Assembly: GCA_013153145.1 (NCBI GenBank)
Contig: JAADEY010000002.1
Coordinates: forward strand, 1 to 53,027
Direction of reading: 5' to 3'
Length of the DNA stretch: 53,027 bases
Source: Thermoproteota archaeon
Lineage (GTDB): Archaea; Thermoproteota; Thermoprotei_A; Sulfolobales; Pyrodictiaceae
Shown here: positions 7,369 to 15,507 of the stretch, in pieces
Position numbering within the stretch: position 1 is the stretch's first letter
Layout of the letters: every line of letters starts with the position of its first letter
Position numbers and translations under genes: made by a program
The notes under the pieces: generated by a model
What the model saw: the letters and a program-made list of their open reading frames with translations, nothing else
Told to the model about the DNA's origin: nothing
Databases searched by the model: none

Positions 7369-8949
7369 ATGGAGGCCATGTACTACCCTACGGGTGGTGG
7401 CCCTCAGCCGGTCTACGTGCCGGATACGAGTATCGTGATTGAGGGAGCTGTTAGTAGGCTTGTTGAGGAGGGCCGTATCCGGGGTAGGATAGTAATCCAT
7501 AGGGCAGTGTTGATGGAGCTTGAGCATCAGGCTAACATGGGTAAGGCTGTGGGCTTTGCGGGGCTCGCGGAGATAAAGAGGCTGCGCGAGCTGGCGATGA
7601 AGGGCCTCATAGAGGTGGAGGTCGCCGGTGAGCCGCCGAGGTGGAGTGATGTAAGGTATGCTGCTTCGGGCTCCATAGACGCGTTGATAAGGGAGTATGC
7701 ATACGAGATAGGGGCCACGCTGATCACGGCCGATAGGGTGCAGGCCCTGGTCGCGGAGGCTATGGGTGTCTCCGTGATCTACATACCGCCCAGGAAGGAG
7801 CATAGATTGAGGATAGAGGAGTTCTTCGACGAGAACACTATGAGCGTGCACCTCAAGGAAGGAGTAGTACCCATGGCCAAGAAGGGTACCCCCGGCAACT
7901 GGCGCCTAGTACCGATAGGGGATAAGCCGTTATCGAGGCAGGAGCTTGAGGAGATAGCGCGCAACGTGATAGAAGCCGCCAAGATGTCTCCGGAGGGCTT
8001 CATAGAGAGCGACAGGAAGGGCTCGACTATAATACAGCTGGCAAACTACAGGGTTGTGATAACTAGGCCTCCGTTCAGCAGCGGCTGGGAGATAACAGCC
8101 GTTAGGCCCATCAAGAAGCTGAAGCTGAGCGACTACAACCTCCCGCCGAAGGTGCTCCGCCGCCTCGACGAGAGGGCTGAGGGCATACTAATAGCCGGGG
8201 CCCCTGGCATGGGTAAGACCACGTTCGCGCAGGCCCTCGCCGAGTACTATGCAGAGAAGGGCAAGATAGTGAAGACCATCGAGTCCCCGAGGGACATGAG
8301 GCTACCGCCAATAGTAACCCAATACTCCAAGACATACGCTAGCAGCGGCGAGCTCCACGACATACTCCTCCTCAGCAGACCCGACTACACCGTGTTCGAC
8401 GAGCTGAGGACAGACGAGGACTTCAAACTCTACATAGACCTAAGGCTCGCAGGAATAGGCATGATAGGAGTCGTACACGCAACCACGCCGATAGACGCCG
8501 TGCAGCGCTTCCTACACCGCACAGACATAGGAGTACTGCCAAGCATAATCGACACCGTCATCTTCATAGAATACGGGAAAGTATCAACCATATACACGCT
8601 CAACATGACAGTGAAACTGCCAACCGGGCTGCGCGAGGCCGAACTAGCAAGACCAGTAGTAGAGGTCAGGGACTTCCTCACCGGGGAACTAGCCTACGAG
8701 ATCTACACCTTCGGAGAACAAACAGTCATAGTCCCAGTCAAGGGGCTCCGCGGCACAGCAGGCCTCGAAGAGAAACTGAGACGCTACATACAACGCATAC
8801 TCCCAGGAGCCGAGATAGAGCTTAGGGATCATACAGCAATAGTCAGCATACCACGCCCGATGGCCAGGCTCGCAGCAAAGAAGATGAAGAAGCTGAGGAA
8901 ACTAGAGCAGAAGTTCGGCATAAACATAAGACTCAACCTCATAGGCTAG
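7369..8949 (+). CDS. PINA-type ATPase: PIN domain + VirB11-like ATPase + KH domain
   Basis: About 526 aa from ATG 7369; GTG 7351 and ATG 7378 are alternatives. Counted from 7351, the PIN domain spans ~20-145 with the acidic set PDTS (D25), ELE (E56) and TADR (D128). A secretion-type ATPase follows with Walker A GAPGMGKTT (283-291), a degenerate Walker B TVFDEL near 347 and a conserved GVVHATT near 373. A KH-like domain fills ~470-532. In Sulfolobus islandicus, PINA is a hexameric Holliday-junction branch-migration ATPase that works with Hjc and Hjm. The next gene here encodes Hjc, matching that partnership. Confidence 0.93.
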   Translation: MEAMYYPTGGGPQPVYVPDTSIVIEGAVSRLVEEGRIRGRIVIHRAVLMELEHQANMGKAVGFAGLAEIKRLRELAMKGLIEVEVAGEPPRWSDVRYAASGSIDALIREYAYEIGATLITADRVQALVAEAMGVSVIYIPPRKEHRLRIEEFFDENTMSVHLKEGVVPMAKKGTPGNWRLVPIGDKPLSRQELEEIARNVIEAAKMSPEGFIESDRKGSTIIQLANYRVVITRPPFSSGWEITAVRPIKKLKLSDYNLPPKVLRRLDERAEGILIAGAPGMGKTTFAQALAEYYAEKGKIVKTIESPRDMRLPPIVTQYSKTYASSGELHDILLLSRPDYTVFDELRTDEDFKLYIDLRLAGIGMIGVVHATTPIDAVQRFLHRTDIGVLPSIIDTVIFIEYGKVSTIYTLNMTVKLPTGLREAELARPVVEVRDFLTGELAYEIYTFGEQTVIVPVKGLRGTAGLEEKLRRYIQRILPGAEIELRDHTAIVSIPRPMARLAAKKMKKLRKLEQKFGINIRLNLIG

Positions 8950-8963
8950 AGACGTGGCGAGCC

Positions 8964-9416
8964 TTGCCGGGCCCCGCCACGAGGAAGAGGAGGGGTATTG
9001 AGGCCGAACACGACCTCGCAAAGAAGCTATGGAGGCACGGCTTCGCAGTGATAAGGGGCCCGGCAAGCGGCGCAAAAGCCAAACACGTTATTTACCCTGA
9101 CATCGTCGCCATAAGGAAGGGCAGGGTACTCGTCTTCGAGGTCAAGAGGAGGACAACGCAGACAACAATATACATCAGCAGAGAGCAGGTGGTAAAGCTG
9201 AGAGAGTTCGCGGAGAGGGCAGGCGGCAAGGCATACATAGCCGTGAAGACCGGCAACCCCGGCTCCTGGACATTCATACGCATAGAAGACCTCCTGGAGA
9301 CCAGAAACGGGAACTACAAGGTGACCGAGGAGCTATTAAGGGAAAAGGGGGTCGGGCTCAAAGAGCTGGTAAACATGTACACCTGCAAGGGGCTCAACGA
9401 GTTCTCAGCCGGGTAA
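8964..9416 (+). CDS. hjc: Holliday junction resolvase Hjc
   Basis: 150 aa from TTG 8964, 14 bases after PINA. Archaeal Hjc cleaves four-way junctions symmetrically. The visible family signature includes KRRGIEAEHDLAKKL, GFAVIRGPASG, the metal-binding YPDIVAI (Asp) and VFEVKRR (Glu and Lys). The last ~35 residues extend beyond the usual ~135-aa core. The gene follows PINA with almost no gap, so the two are very probably co-transcribed. Confidence 0.93.
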   Translation: MPGPATRKRRGIEAEHDLAKKLWRHGFAVIRGPASGAKAKHVIYPDIVAIRKGRVLVFEVKRRTTQTTIYISREQVVKLREFAERAGGKAYIAVKTGNPGSWTFIRIEDLLETRNGNYKVTEELLREKGVGLKELVNMYTCKGLNEFSAG

Positions 9417-9482
9417 GTAGTCACCATCCCCCGGCTGAAGGGTCGGTCCGGGAGTAACTCATCACAAGAGGGGGCGACTCAC

Positions 9483-10553
9483 CTAGGCCTGTACCTTCAA
9501 GTCCTTGAACCCCGTCCTTCCATGATAGCTCCACACCAGCCTAACTATATTGGTGTAGCCCTGCTCCAATGGTATCTCCACTATCCTCTCCTCGCCGGGC
9601 TGTATCCTGCCCATGCTCACCCTTCTTATGATCCTGCCGGCTGCAAGTACGACTATGAATGCCTTGTCGGGGGCTGCATCGCCGCTATTGACTATCTTTA
9701 TCCTCGCCGAGCCCCCGCCCCTCGACTCGACCATTGCCTCCAGTCTCGGCTCCTTGCAGCGGTAGACTAGGCTGAGCAGGCTTGAGACGACCACGTGGCG
9801 TGGATAGTAGTTTCCTCCCGTATCCTCATGCACTATCCTTAGGCTGAGGCCGCGGGGAGGCTTGGGCAGCTCGACCTCGAAGTCGCCTACACCGGTGTAC
9901 CCCTTCACCCTCCTCACGACGTCGCCGGCCTCTAGGCGGAGTACAGCGTTCTTGCAGGGCATTGAGGCAACTACGCGGAAGACTGCCCTCCCCGCCCCCG
10001 GCACCTGGCAGTCACCTGCAAGCTCGAAGCCAGCCTCCTCGCCGGGGGCTAGTGCTAGGCAGCCGGAGGCGAAGCTATAGTATGTATAGGAGTCCTCAAC
10101 CCTGTAGACGACGAGCAGCCCCACCTCCTCAACCGTCACCGGGCTGCTCCCCTCATACTTTATGCCGACCCTATGCTGCACCCCAGGCTTGTAGATCGGC
10201 GTGAGGTCGTAGACTACCTTGCTGTAATACCTATCATCGACGTCTAGCAGCACGTGGGGCTTATACTCCCTGCTTATCGCGACACCGTCAAACCATATCC
10301 TCCACTTGGACAGCACCTTTGAGGAGTGGCTCAACGCTACGTCCAGCAGCACCTGCTCGACCTCATCGCTTATCATTGGAGGGGTCAGTAGCAGGGAGAC
10401 GGTGGTGGGGTTGCCGAGGCCGCCGAGGCGGTAGGGTGTCGACGAGACCTCGTAGACCACCTCCTGCTTACCCTGACCCCTGGCGTAGATGTGCAGCTCT
10501 CCACGCCCCATTACAAGCGTCACGCTCCAGGTATCAGAGAGAGCCGCGGCCAA
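9483..10553 (-). CDS. beta-rich protein with CARDB-like C-terminal domain, function unknown
   Basis: 356 aa, TTG start preceded by GAGGAG. No signal peptide or membrane helix is visible. The sequence is strand-rich. The segment of about 265-350 (SARIKIVNSGDAAPDKAFIV, later RIQPGEERIVEIPL) has the pattern of CARDB/Ig-like modules found in archaeal surface proteins. The middle contains three cysteines (SGCLAL, GDCQV, MPCKN). The lack of an export signal is odd for such a fold; it may be cytoplasmic, or a membrane partner may be missing. A single gene, convergent with hjc. Confidence 0.75.
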   Translation of the reverse strand: MAAALSDTWSVTLVMGRGELHIYARGQGKQEVVYEVSSTPYRLGGLGNPTTVSLLLTPPMISDEVEQVLLDVALSHSSKVLSKWRIWFDGVAISREYKPHVLLDVDDRYYSKVVYDLTPIYKPGVQHRVGIKYEGSSPVTVEEVGLLVVYRVEDSYTYYSFASGCLALAPGEEAGFELAGDCQVPGAGRAVFRVVASMPCKNAVLRLEAGDVVRRVKGYTGVGDFEVELPKPPRGLSLRIVHEDTGGNYYPRHVVVSSLLSLVYRCKEPRLEAMVESRGGGSARIKIVNSGDAAPDKAFIVVLAAGRIIRRVSMGRIQPGEERIVEIPLEQGYTNIVRLVWSYHGRTGFKDLKVQA

Positions 10554-10585
10554 CTCCTCTTAAAGGCTAGTACCTGGCCCGGGGC

Positions 10586-12214
10586 CTAGCCCGTCATGAG
10601 GAGGCTCGAGTAGTGCTTCTTGACGTACCTCTCCTCGAGAGTGCCCCTCGCTATTATCTCGTAGAGTTTAGCCTCCTTCCCCGGCGCCGGGCGGAGGAGC
10701 CTGCCGAGCCTCTGTATGAACTGCCTCCTAGACCCCGTGCTCGACAATATTATGCCGACGTTGGCGTCTGGTATATCCAGGCCCTCGTCGCCGACCGTCG
10801 TCATGACCACAACCCGGTACTTGCCCGCCTTAAAGCCCTCTAGTATGAGCCTCCTCCTAACCCGGTCAGTTGAACCGGTTACCACCGGCGCCCCAAGGAA
10901 CTTTCCGGCCCTGGATGCCTGGCCAACATACTGCGTGAACACTATTATCTTGCTGCCCTCCGCCAGCTCCCTATCAACTATCTCCTTCGCCGCCCTCAAC
11001 TTACTCACACTATAGGCGACCAGCATCCTCATCCTATTCAGTACACGGAGCGCCTGCCTGGCCGACTCATCACCGCTCCTGGCGTCGCGGAGCAGCTGCT
11101 CGACGCTCCTGCCGCGGGCGTAGAGGCGGTACTCCCTAGAGAGCTCCCTGTATTGCCTCTCCTCGCTCCTCTCAAGCCTCACGAAGACGGGGATTACACG
11201 GTATGGCGCTATGTAGCCCTCCCTCTGCAGGTCGCTGAGAGGCTTGAAGTAGACTATGCCGCCCATGAGCTTGAAGAGCTCCTCATGCCTCCCATCCTCA
11301 CGGTAAGGGGTTGCCGAGAGGCCGAGACGGTACGGGGCGAGCACACCCACAGCAATCAGCTTGAACTTGTCCGCAGGCAGGTGGTGAACCTCGTCAACCA
11401 CTAGGAGCGAGAAGCGGCCTCCAAGCTTATCGACGTAACGGTATGCTGTCTGGTAAGTCGTGATCGTTATGTCACTTATCCTCTTCTCCTCGGAGTAGTA
11501 GACACCCACCCTATACGCCGGCACGCCGAGATACTTGATTATCTTCTCCCTCCACTGGTTCAACTGCTCCCTAGTATACACGACGACGAGCGTCGGCGCA
11601 CGGAGCCTCGCTATCGCCGCAAGCCCGATGAAGGTCTTACCACTACCAGTCGGCAGAGCCACGACACCCCTACCGTCAGCCTCAAGCCACTTCCTCAGCG
11701 CCTCCTCCTGGTAGTCCCTGAGCCTGAAGGAGGGGTTTACATCGAGGCCGCCGGCGGGCTCCAGGAGGCCGGTCTCATCCTCGACTCTTAGGCCCGCGAG
11801 CCTAAGCTTTTTGACAACATCTATAATCCTGTAGGGCTTGACGACGAAGCCCCCAAGCCTCCTCGAATAATAGGCGTCACCATCCTCAATATACTCCGCC
11901 AGATACCCCTTCAACAGCCTAGCCGAAGACAATACAAAGCCCTCACCGGGAGCGGCCCTCACGACTACAGTCTTCTCAAGCTCCAACAACCTATCAACAA
12001 CAGCCCTCGAGGAGTCATCAAACTCTCCCCCAAACCTCTCAACAAACTCCACAAACTCCTCAACACTATACCCGAGCCTCCTAAGCCTATCAACATCAGC
12101 CCCGAATAACGAGCACCCACCCCTCCTACCAAGATACTCGGCAAGCGCAGTAACCTCCTCATACTCGTCCCTCTCAAGCCACCTACAGACACGGAACACA
12201 AGCCTCACAAGCAC
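10586..12214 (-). CDS. xpb: XPB/Rad25-family DNA helicase
   Basis: 542 aa, GTG start. A superfamily 2 helicase that opens or translocates on DNA in repair and transcription. Residues ~80-160 form the damage-recognition-like domain. The motor has LRDYQEEAL (Q-like), Walker A LPTGSGKTF near 187-195, DEVHH near 274, LSATPYRED near 299-307 including the XPB-specific RED motif, and motif VI QRLGRLLRP near the C-terminus. Archaeal XPB often sits beside the nuclease Bax1; no Bax1 is seen here. Instead a Cys-containing unknown protein lies 21 bases upstream. Confidence 0.93.
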   Translation of the reverse strand: MLVRLVFRVCRWLERDEYEEVTALAEYLGRRGGCSLFGADVDRLRRLGYSVEEFVEFVERFGGEFDDSSRAVVDRLLELEKTVVVRAAPGEGFVLSSARLLKGYLAEYIEDGDAYYSRRLGGFVVKPYRIIDVVKKLRLAGLRVEDETGLLEPAGGLDVNPSFRLRDYQEEALRKWLEADGRGVVALPTGSGKTFIGLAAIARLRAPTLVVVYTREQLNQWREKIIKYLGVPAYRVGVYYSEEKRISDITITTYQTAYRYVDKLGGRFSLLVVDEVHHLPADKFKLIAVGVLAPYRLGLSATPYREDGRHEELFKLMGGIVYFKPLSDLQREGYIAPYRVIPVFVRLERSEERQYRELSREYRLYARGRSVEQLLRDARSGDESARQALRVLNRMRMLVAYSVSKLRAAKEIVDRELAEGSKIIVFTQYVGQASRAGKFLGAPVVTGSTDRVRRRLILEGFKAGKYRVVVMTTVGDEGLDIPDANVGIILSSTGSRRQFIQRLGRLLRPAPGKEAKLYEIIARGTLEERYVKKHYSSLLMTG

Positions 12215-12235
12215 ACCACCCCTCTCCCCTCCTCC

Positions 12236-12724
12236 TCAACTACCCCTCCCCGCTCCAGCATCCTCCCCCATGCCCGCGCCGAGAACCTCGACGCCCCTGC
12301 GGAGCATCTCGTCCGCCAACTCCTCAATACTCGTAGAAGCGAAATAATACCAGGAAAACCTGTCCTCCCCGGAGCATACATCCTCAAGCCTATCATCTAA
12401 GACCACGAAGCATACTCCCCCAAGACTATGCACCGCCACAACCCGTTCAACATCCACGCCCGACACGATGCTGCATGGGCACAGGTAGGCGTGGCCTATG
12501 AACTCGACGCCGTACACCCCGAAGGCGCCCAGGCATAGGCGGTAGAGGCCGCCGTAGAGGAGGCAGCCACCGCTACAACCCCGGTAGACCAGGATCCAGG
12601 GCTTATCGTAGAGCTCCCCGTAGGCCACAGCCTCGACGAGGACTTCAGCCGGGGCATTAATCATTGAGGCGGCGTCGTCGGGGTCGAGGCAGCCCGGTCC
12701 TCGCGTGGGTTCTGACATCACCAT
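12236..12724 (-). CDS. cysteine-containing protein of unknown function upstream of xpb
   Basis: Up to 162 aa. Start ATG 12724 or ATG 12718 (MSEPTRG...). Minus-strand TATA-like GGTTTTAAGGG lies near 12733-12742. The protein has a hydrophobic beta-rich centre (VLVYRGCSGGCLLYGGLYRL, later VVAVHSLGGVCFVVLDDRL) with nine or so cysteines and a Gly-rich acidic tail. No known motif is recognised. It is likely co-transcribed with xpb (21-base gap), so a helicase partner is possible; this is inference from position only. Confidence 0.65.
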   Translation of the reverse strand: MVMSEPTRGPGCLDPDDAASMINAPAEVLVEAVAYGELYDKPWILVYRGCSGGCLLYGGLYRLCLGAFGVYGVEFIGHAYLCPCSIVSGVDVERVVAVHSLGGVCFVVLDDRLEDVCSGEDRFSWYYFASTSIEELADEMLRRGVEVLGAGMGEDAGAGRGS

Positions 12725-12787
12725 GCTCAGCCCTTAAAACCTCAGTCACGCCGGGCTAGGCCCATCAAAATGCTCTGCGGGGTTAAG

Positions 12788-12798
12788 CCTATATAGAC
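12788..12798 (+). promoter_or_regulatory. TATA box for the Mrp-type ATPase gene
   Basis: CCTATATAGAC sits about 30 bases before the TTG starts at 12823 and 12832, which would give a very short leader, as is common in crenarchaea. Confidence 0.6.
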
Positions 12799-12822
12799 TT
12801 AACCATAGCCGCGCGTTTATGG

Positions 12823-13719
12823 TTGGGCTGGTTGGCGTCTAGGCCTCCACGCACGGGTATTACGAGGGAGCAGATATTCAAGCAGATCATGGAGCAGCAG
12901 AGGAAGATTAAGGAGAAGATGTCGAAGATAAAGTACAAGATAATGATATTGAGCGGTAAGGGTGGGGTCGGGAAGTCCTTCGTCACCGCGAGCCTGGCCT
13001 TTGCATTGGCTAAGAAGGGGAGGAAGGTAGCAATACTCGACGCGGACATACACGGCCCCTCAATACCGAAGATGACTGGGTTGCAGGGCTACACGCTCAT
13101 GGCCTCACCCGAGGGGGAGATCCTGCCCGCCACGGCGGAGCTTGGAGTAAAGGTTGTCTCGATAGGCCTCATGCTAGCTGAGGCCGCGACACCCGTCATA
13201 TGGAGGGGGCCCCTCAAGGCCTCAGCCCTCCGCGAGTTACTAGCCTACACCGCGTGGGGCGAGCTGGACTACTTGCTCATAGACCTTCCACCCGGGACGG
13301 GGGATGAGCAGCTCAGCATAGCGCAGCTGATACCCGATCTCACTGGAGCGATAATAGTAACCATACCCTCCGATGTATCCCGCATAGTGGTGTTAAAGGC
13401 TGTGACGTTCGCGAAGAAGCTGAACATACCGATCATAGGGATAATAGAGAACATGAGCTACTTCGAGTGCCCCGATGGAAGCCGCCACTACATATTCGGC
13501 AAGGGGGCTGGCAGGAGGATAGCGGAGGAGACGGGGCTGAGGTTCCTCGGGGAGATACCAATAGACCCACGCATCTCCGAGGCGAATGATAAGGGGGAGC
13601 CGTTCTTCATAAAGTACCCGGACAGCAAGGCGGCGAAAGCCTTCCTAGCTGTAGCCGACAGGGTTATAGAGATAGTGGAGGGTGGCGGGGAGGAGAAGGG
13701 TCCAAGCACTGAGAAGTGA
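12823..13719 (+). CDS. Mrp/NBP35-family P-loop ATPase
   Basis: 298 aa from TTG 12823 (TTG 12832 is possible). The MinD/Mrp fold shows deviant Walker A GKGGVGKS near 45-52, Switch I DADIHGPSIPKM near 73-84, the GLML...PVIWRGPL motif and Switch II DLPPGTGDEQ near 150. Family members carry or transfer Fe-S clusters, usually via a C-terminal CPxC dimer-bridging site. Here the equivalent segment reads FECPDGSRH, so the second cysteine is missing and the protein has only one Cys. It may be a P-loop NTPase without the canonical cluster site, or may bind a cluster with other ligands. Confidence 0.9.
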   Translation: MGWLASRPPRTGITREQIFKQIMEQQRKIKEKMSKIKYKIMILSGKGGVGKSFVTASLAFALAKKGRKVAILDADIHGPSIPKMTGLQGYTLMASPEGEILPATAELGVKVVSIGLMLAEAATPVIWRGPLKASALRELLAYTAWGELDYLLIDLPPGTGDEQLSIAQLIPDLTGAIIVTIPSDVSRIVVLKAVTFAKKLNIPIIGIIENMSYFECPDGSRHYIFGKGAGRRIAEETGLRFLGEIPIDPRISEANDKGEPFFIKYPDSKAAKAFLAVADRVIEIVEGGGEEKGPSTEK

Positions 13720-13791
13720 TGAGCAGGCTAAGCGCCGAGCCACCCTCGAAAATAACCGCTTCTATCCCTGTGGGTGAATGATACCACAATT

Positions 13792-13805
13792 TATAATCCT
13801 TTATA
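13792..13805. promoter_or_regulatory. inverted repeat overlapping two TATA-like boxes
   Basis: TATAA-TCCT-TTATA is an imperfect inverted repeat embedded in ATTTATAATCCTTTATAG. It overlaps the likely promoter of the AbrB-ACT gene, whose GTG start is about 30 bases on. It could be the operator through which that protein controls itself. AT-rich promoters can look palindromic by chance. Confidence 0.4.
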
Positions 13806-13833
13806 GTGAGGGTGTGTAGGCGGGTGGGCCTCC

Positions 13834-14244
13834 GTGAAGATAGCCGAGATAGTCCGCGTGGATAGTAAGGGTAGGATAACAATCCCAATGGTTGTAAGGG
13901 AGACGCTCAACATAATCGAGGGGATGAACCTCATACTGATAGCAGACACGGAGTCGCGGCAGATAACAATAGCACCCCTCTCAGCCAAGCCCGAGAACCT
14001 CGCTGAGATAAGGATAGAGTTCAAGGACGTCCCCGGGGCCTTCGCCAAGATATCCGAGAAGCTGGCCGAGCTTGGAGTAGACCAGGTCATGACCCACTGT
14101 ACCACCATTAAGCGGGGAGAGCTGGCGGAGTGCGTGATAGTCGTGGACACGGCCCCCAGCAAGGCGAGCCTAGATACGATAAAACGCGAGCTCCTCTCGC
14201 TACCAGAGATACAAGTGATAAATGTAAAGCCCCTGAAGAGGTAG
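13834..14244 (+). CDS. AbrB-type DNA-binding domain fused to ACT domain
   Basis: 136 aa, GTG start. Residues 1-50 form a SpoVT/AbrB swapped-hairpin domain (IVRVDSKGRITIPMVVRETLNI). Residues ~58-135 show the beta-alpha-beta-beta-alpha-beta pattern of an ACT domain (RIEFKDVPGAFAKISEKLAELGVD). ACT domains bind amino acids or other small ligands, so this is probably a ligand-responsive transcription factor. An inverted repeat overlaps its own promoter. It lies between the Mrp-like and DUF72 genes, with a 16-base gap to the latter. Confidence 0.85.
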   Translation: MKIAEIVRVDSKGRITIPMVVRETLNIIEGMNLILIADTESRQITIAPLSAKPENLAEIRIEFKDVPGAFAKISEKLAELGVDQVMTHCTTIKRGELAECVIVVDTAPSKASLDTIKRELLSLPEIQVINVKPLKR

Positions 14245-14260
14245 CCGTGGGCGCAGCATC

Positions 14261-15016
14261 TTGGCAGAGGTGCTTGTAGGCTGCTGCGGGTTCCCCGTGT
14301 CGCGTAGGCGGTACATGCAGGAGTTCCGGGTCGTCGAGGTCCAGAAGACTTTCTACAAGCCTCCCTCCAAGGAGACCCTTGAGAGGTGGAGGAGGGAGGC
14401 GCCCAGTGGCTTCGAGTTCACAGTTAAGGCCTGGCAGGCTGTGACTCATCCACCGACAAGCCCCACGTGGAGGAAGGCCGGGATAAAGCCTAAGGGCAAC
14501 CCGGAGAACTACGGCTACCTCAAACCAACACCCGAGAACCTTGAGGCGTGGAGGGTCACCCTCGAGGCCGCCAGGATCCTGGAGGCGAGGGTAGTCGTCC
14601 TGCAGACTCCTGCGAGCTTCAAGTGCACCGAGGAGAACGCGGAGAACGCTATAAGGTTCTTCCGGATGATAGAGAGGGATAACCTACTGGTCGCCTGGGA
14701 GCCGAGGGGCTGCTGGCACACGAGCCGGGAGCTGCTGAGGAGGGTTCTGGAGGAGGGGGAGGTGATACACGTCACAGACATCCTGCGGAGGAGGCCAGTC
14801 ATCGTCAAGAAGGTTGCCTACACCAGGCTGCACGGGCTTGGCGGCAGAGAGGTCAACTACCGGTACAGGTACACCGAGGAGGATCTCAGGAGGCTGCTCA
14901 GCGAGGTAAGGTGGTTGGAGGAGCAGGGCGCCGAGAGGATATACGTGATGTTCAACAATATATACATGTACAGCGACGCTAAGAGGTTCATGGAGCTCCT
15001 CGCTGCAAGGGGATGA
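14261..15016 (+). CDS. DUF72 (YecE-like) TIM-barrel protein
   Basis: 251 aa, TTG start. The family hallmarks are the opening VGCCGFPVSRRRYM, the FRVVEVQKTFYKPPSKETLERW strand-helix unit, FEFTVKAWQAVTHP, a late YTRLHGLGGR and a C-terminal YVMFNNIYMYSDAKRFMELL. DUF72 proteins adopt a TIM-barrel fold like endonuclease IV or xylose isomerase, but their reaction is unknown. The stop codon overlaps the next gene's ATG (GGATGATG), suggesting coupling. Confidence 0.9.
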   Translation: MAEVLVGCCGFPVSRRRYMQEFRVVEVQKTFYKPPSKETLERWRREAPSGFEFTVKAWQAVTHPPTSPTWRKAGIKPKGNPENYGYLKPTPENLEAWRVTLEAARILEARVVVLQTPASFKCTEENAENAIRFFRMIERDNLLVAWEPRGCWHTSRELLRRVLEEGEVIHVTDILRRRPVIVKKVAYTRLHGLGGREVNYRYRYTEEDLRRLLSEVRWLEEQGAERIYVMFNNIYMYSDAKRFMELLAARG

Positions 15017-15507
15017 TGCAGCTCTACCCGCTCGAGCTGCATGCCGGCCATGAAGAACCGATACCACCGGCTGACCCATCTCTCCCCCTGTGGAGTGTGA
15101 GGGGCGGCGGGTGCTCGCCGCGGCCTACATCAACGGGGCCTACACCCTTCCAGGGGTGTGCCCCGCCGCGATTACCGCGGCTCATCGCCCGCCGTGGAGT
15201 AGTTGGTTGCGGGGTTAGGGTTATACTCCCTGCCGGCAGGCATAGCTTGTTGTGCGGGTGCCTGGCTGTGTCGATCTACTGGGAGAAGTGTAGTACTTGT
15301 TGGAGGCACCACCCTGTGAGGCAGTGCTGGCTCCACCCAGAGGACATGGTGTGCGTGTACTGCTGTCTGGCCTGCCCGGAGAGGAGGGGGTGTCCCAGGC
15401 CTGCATGGCTCCGTGAGCTCAAGCCTGTGGAGGCTGCTGGTGGTGGGGGTGCTGAGGCTAAGAAGGTTCTTGAGAGCTTGTTGGAGAGGCTTGGCGGTGA
15501 GGGCTAG
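15013..15507 (+). CDS. cysteine-rich small protein, function unknown
   Basis: Up to 164 aa from ATG 15013, which overlaps the DUF72 stop. GTG 15097 and TTG 15247 are shorter alternatives. The first ~65 residues look poorly constrained (Pro-rich). The rest carries a dense cysteine array: CGC near 81-83, CSTC near 93-96, then QCW, CVYCCLAC and RRGC, more than ten Cys in ~50 residues. A GGGGAEAKKVLESLLERL tail follows. The pattern suggests zinc or Fe-S binding. It probably partners the DUF72 enzyme or binds metal; no named family recognised. Confidence 0.6.
   Translation: MMQLYPLELHAGHEEPIPPADPSLPLWSVRGGGCSPRPTSTGPTPFQGCAPPRLPRLIARRGVVGCGVRVILPAGRHSLLCGCLAVSIYWEKCSTCWRHHPVRQCWLHPEDMVCVYCCLACPERRGCPRPAWLRELKPVEAAGGGGAEAKKVLESLLERLGGEG

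Noticed and set aside
13718-13790. Possible C/D box RNA (TGATGA after the Mrp stop)
   Set aside because: A box C-like TGATGA is present but no matching CTGA box D at proper spacing.
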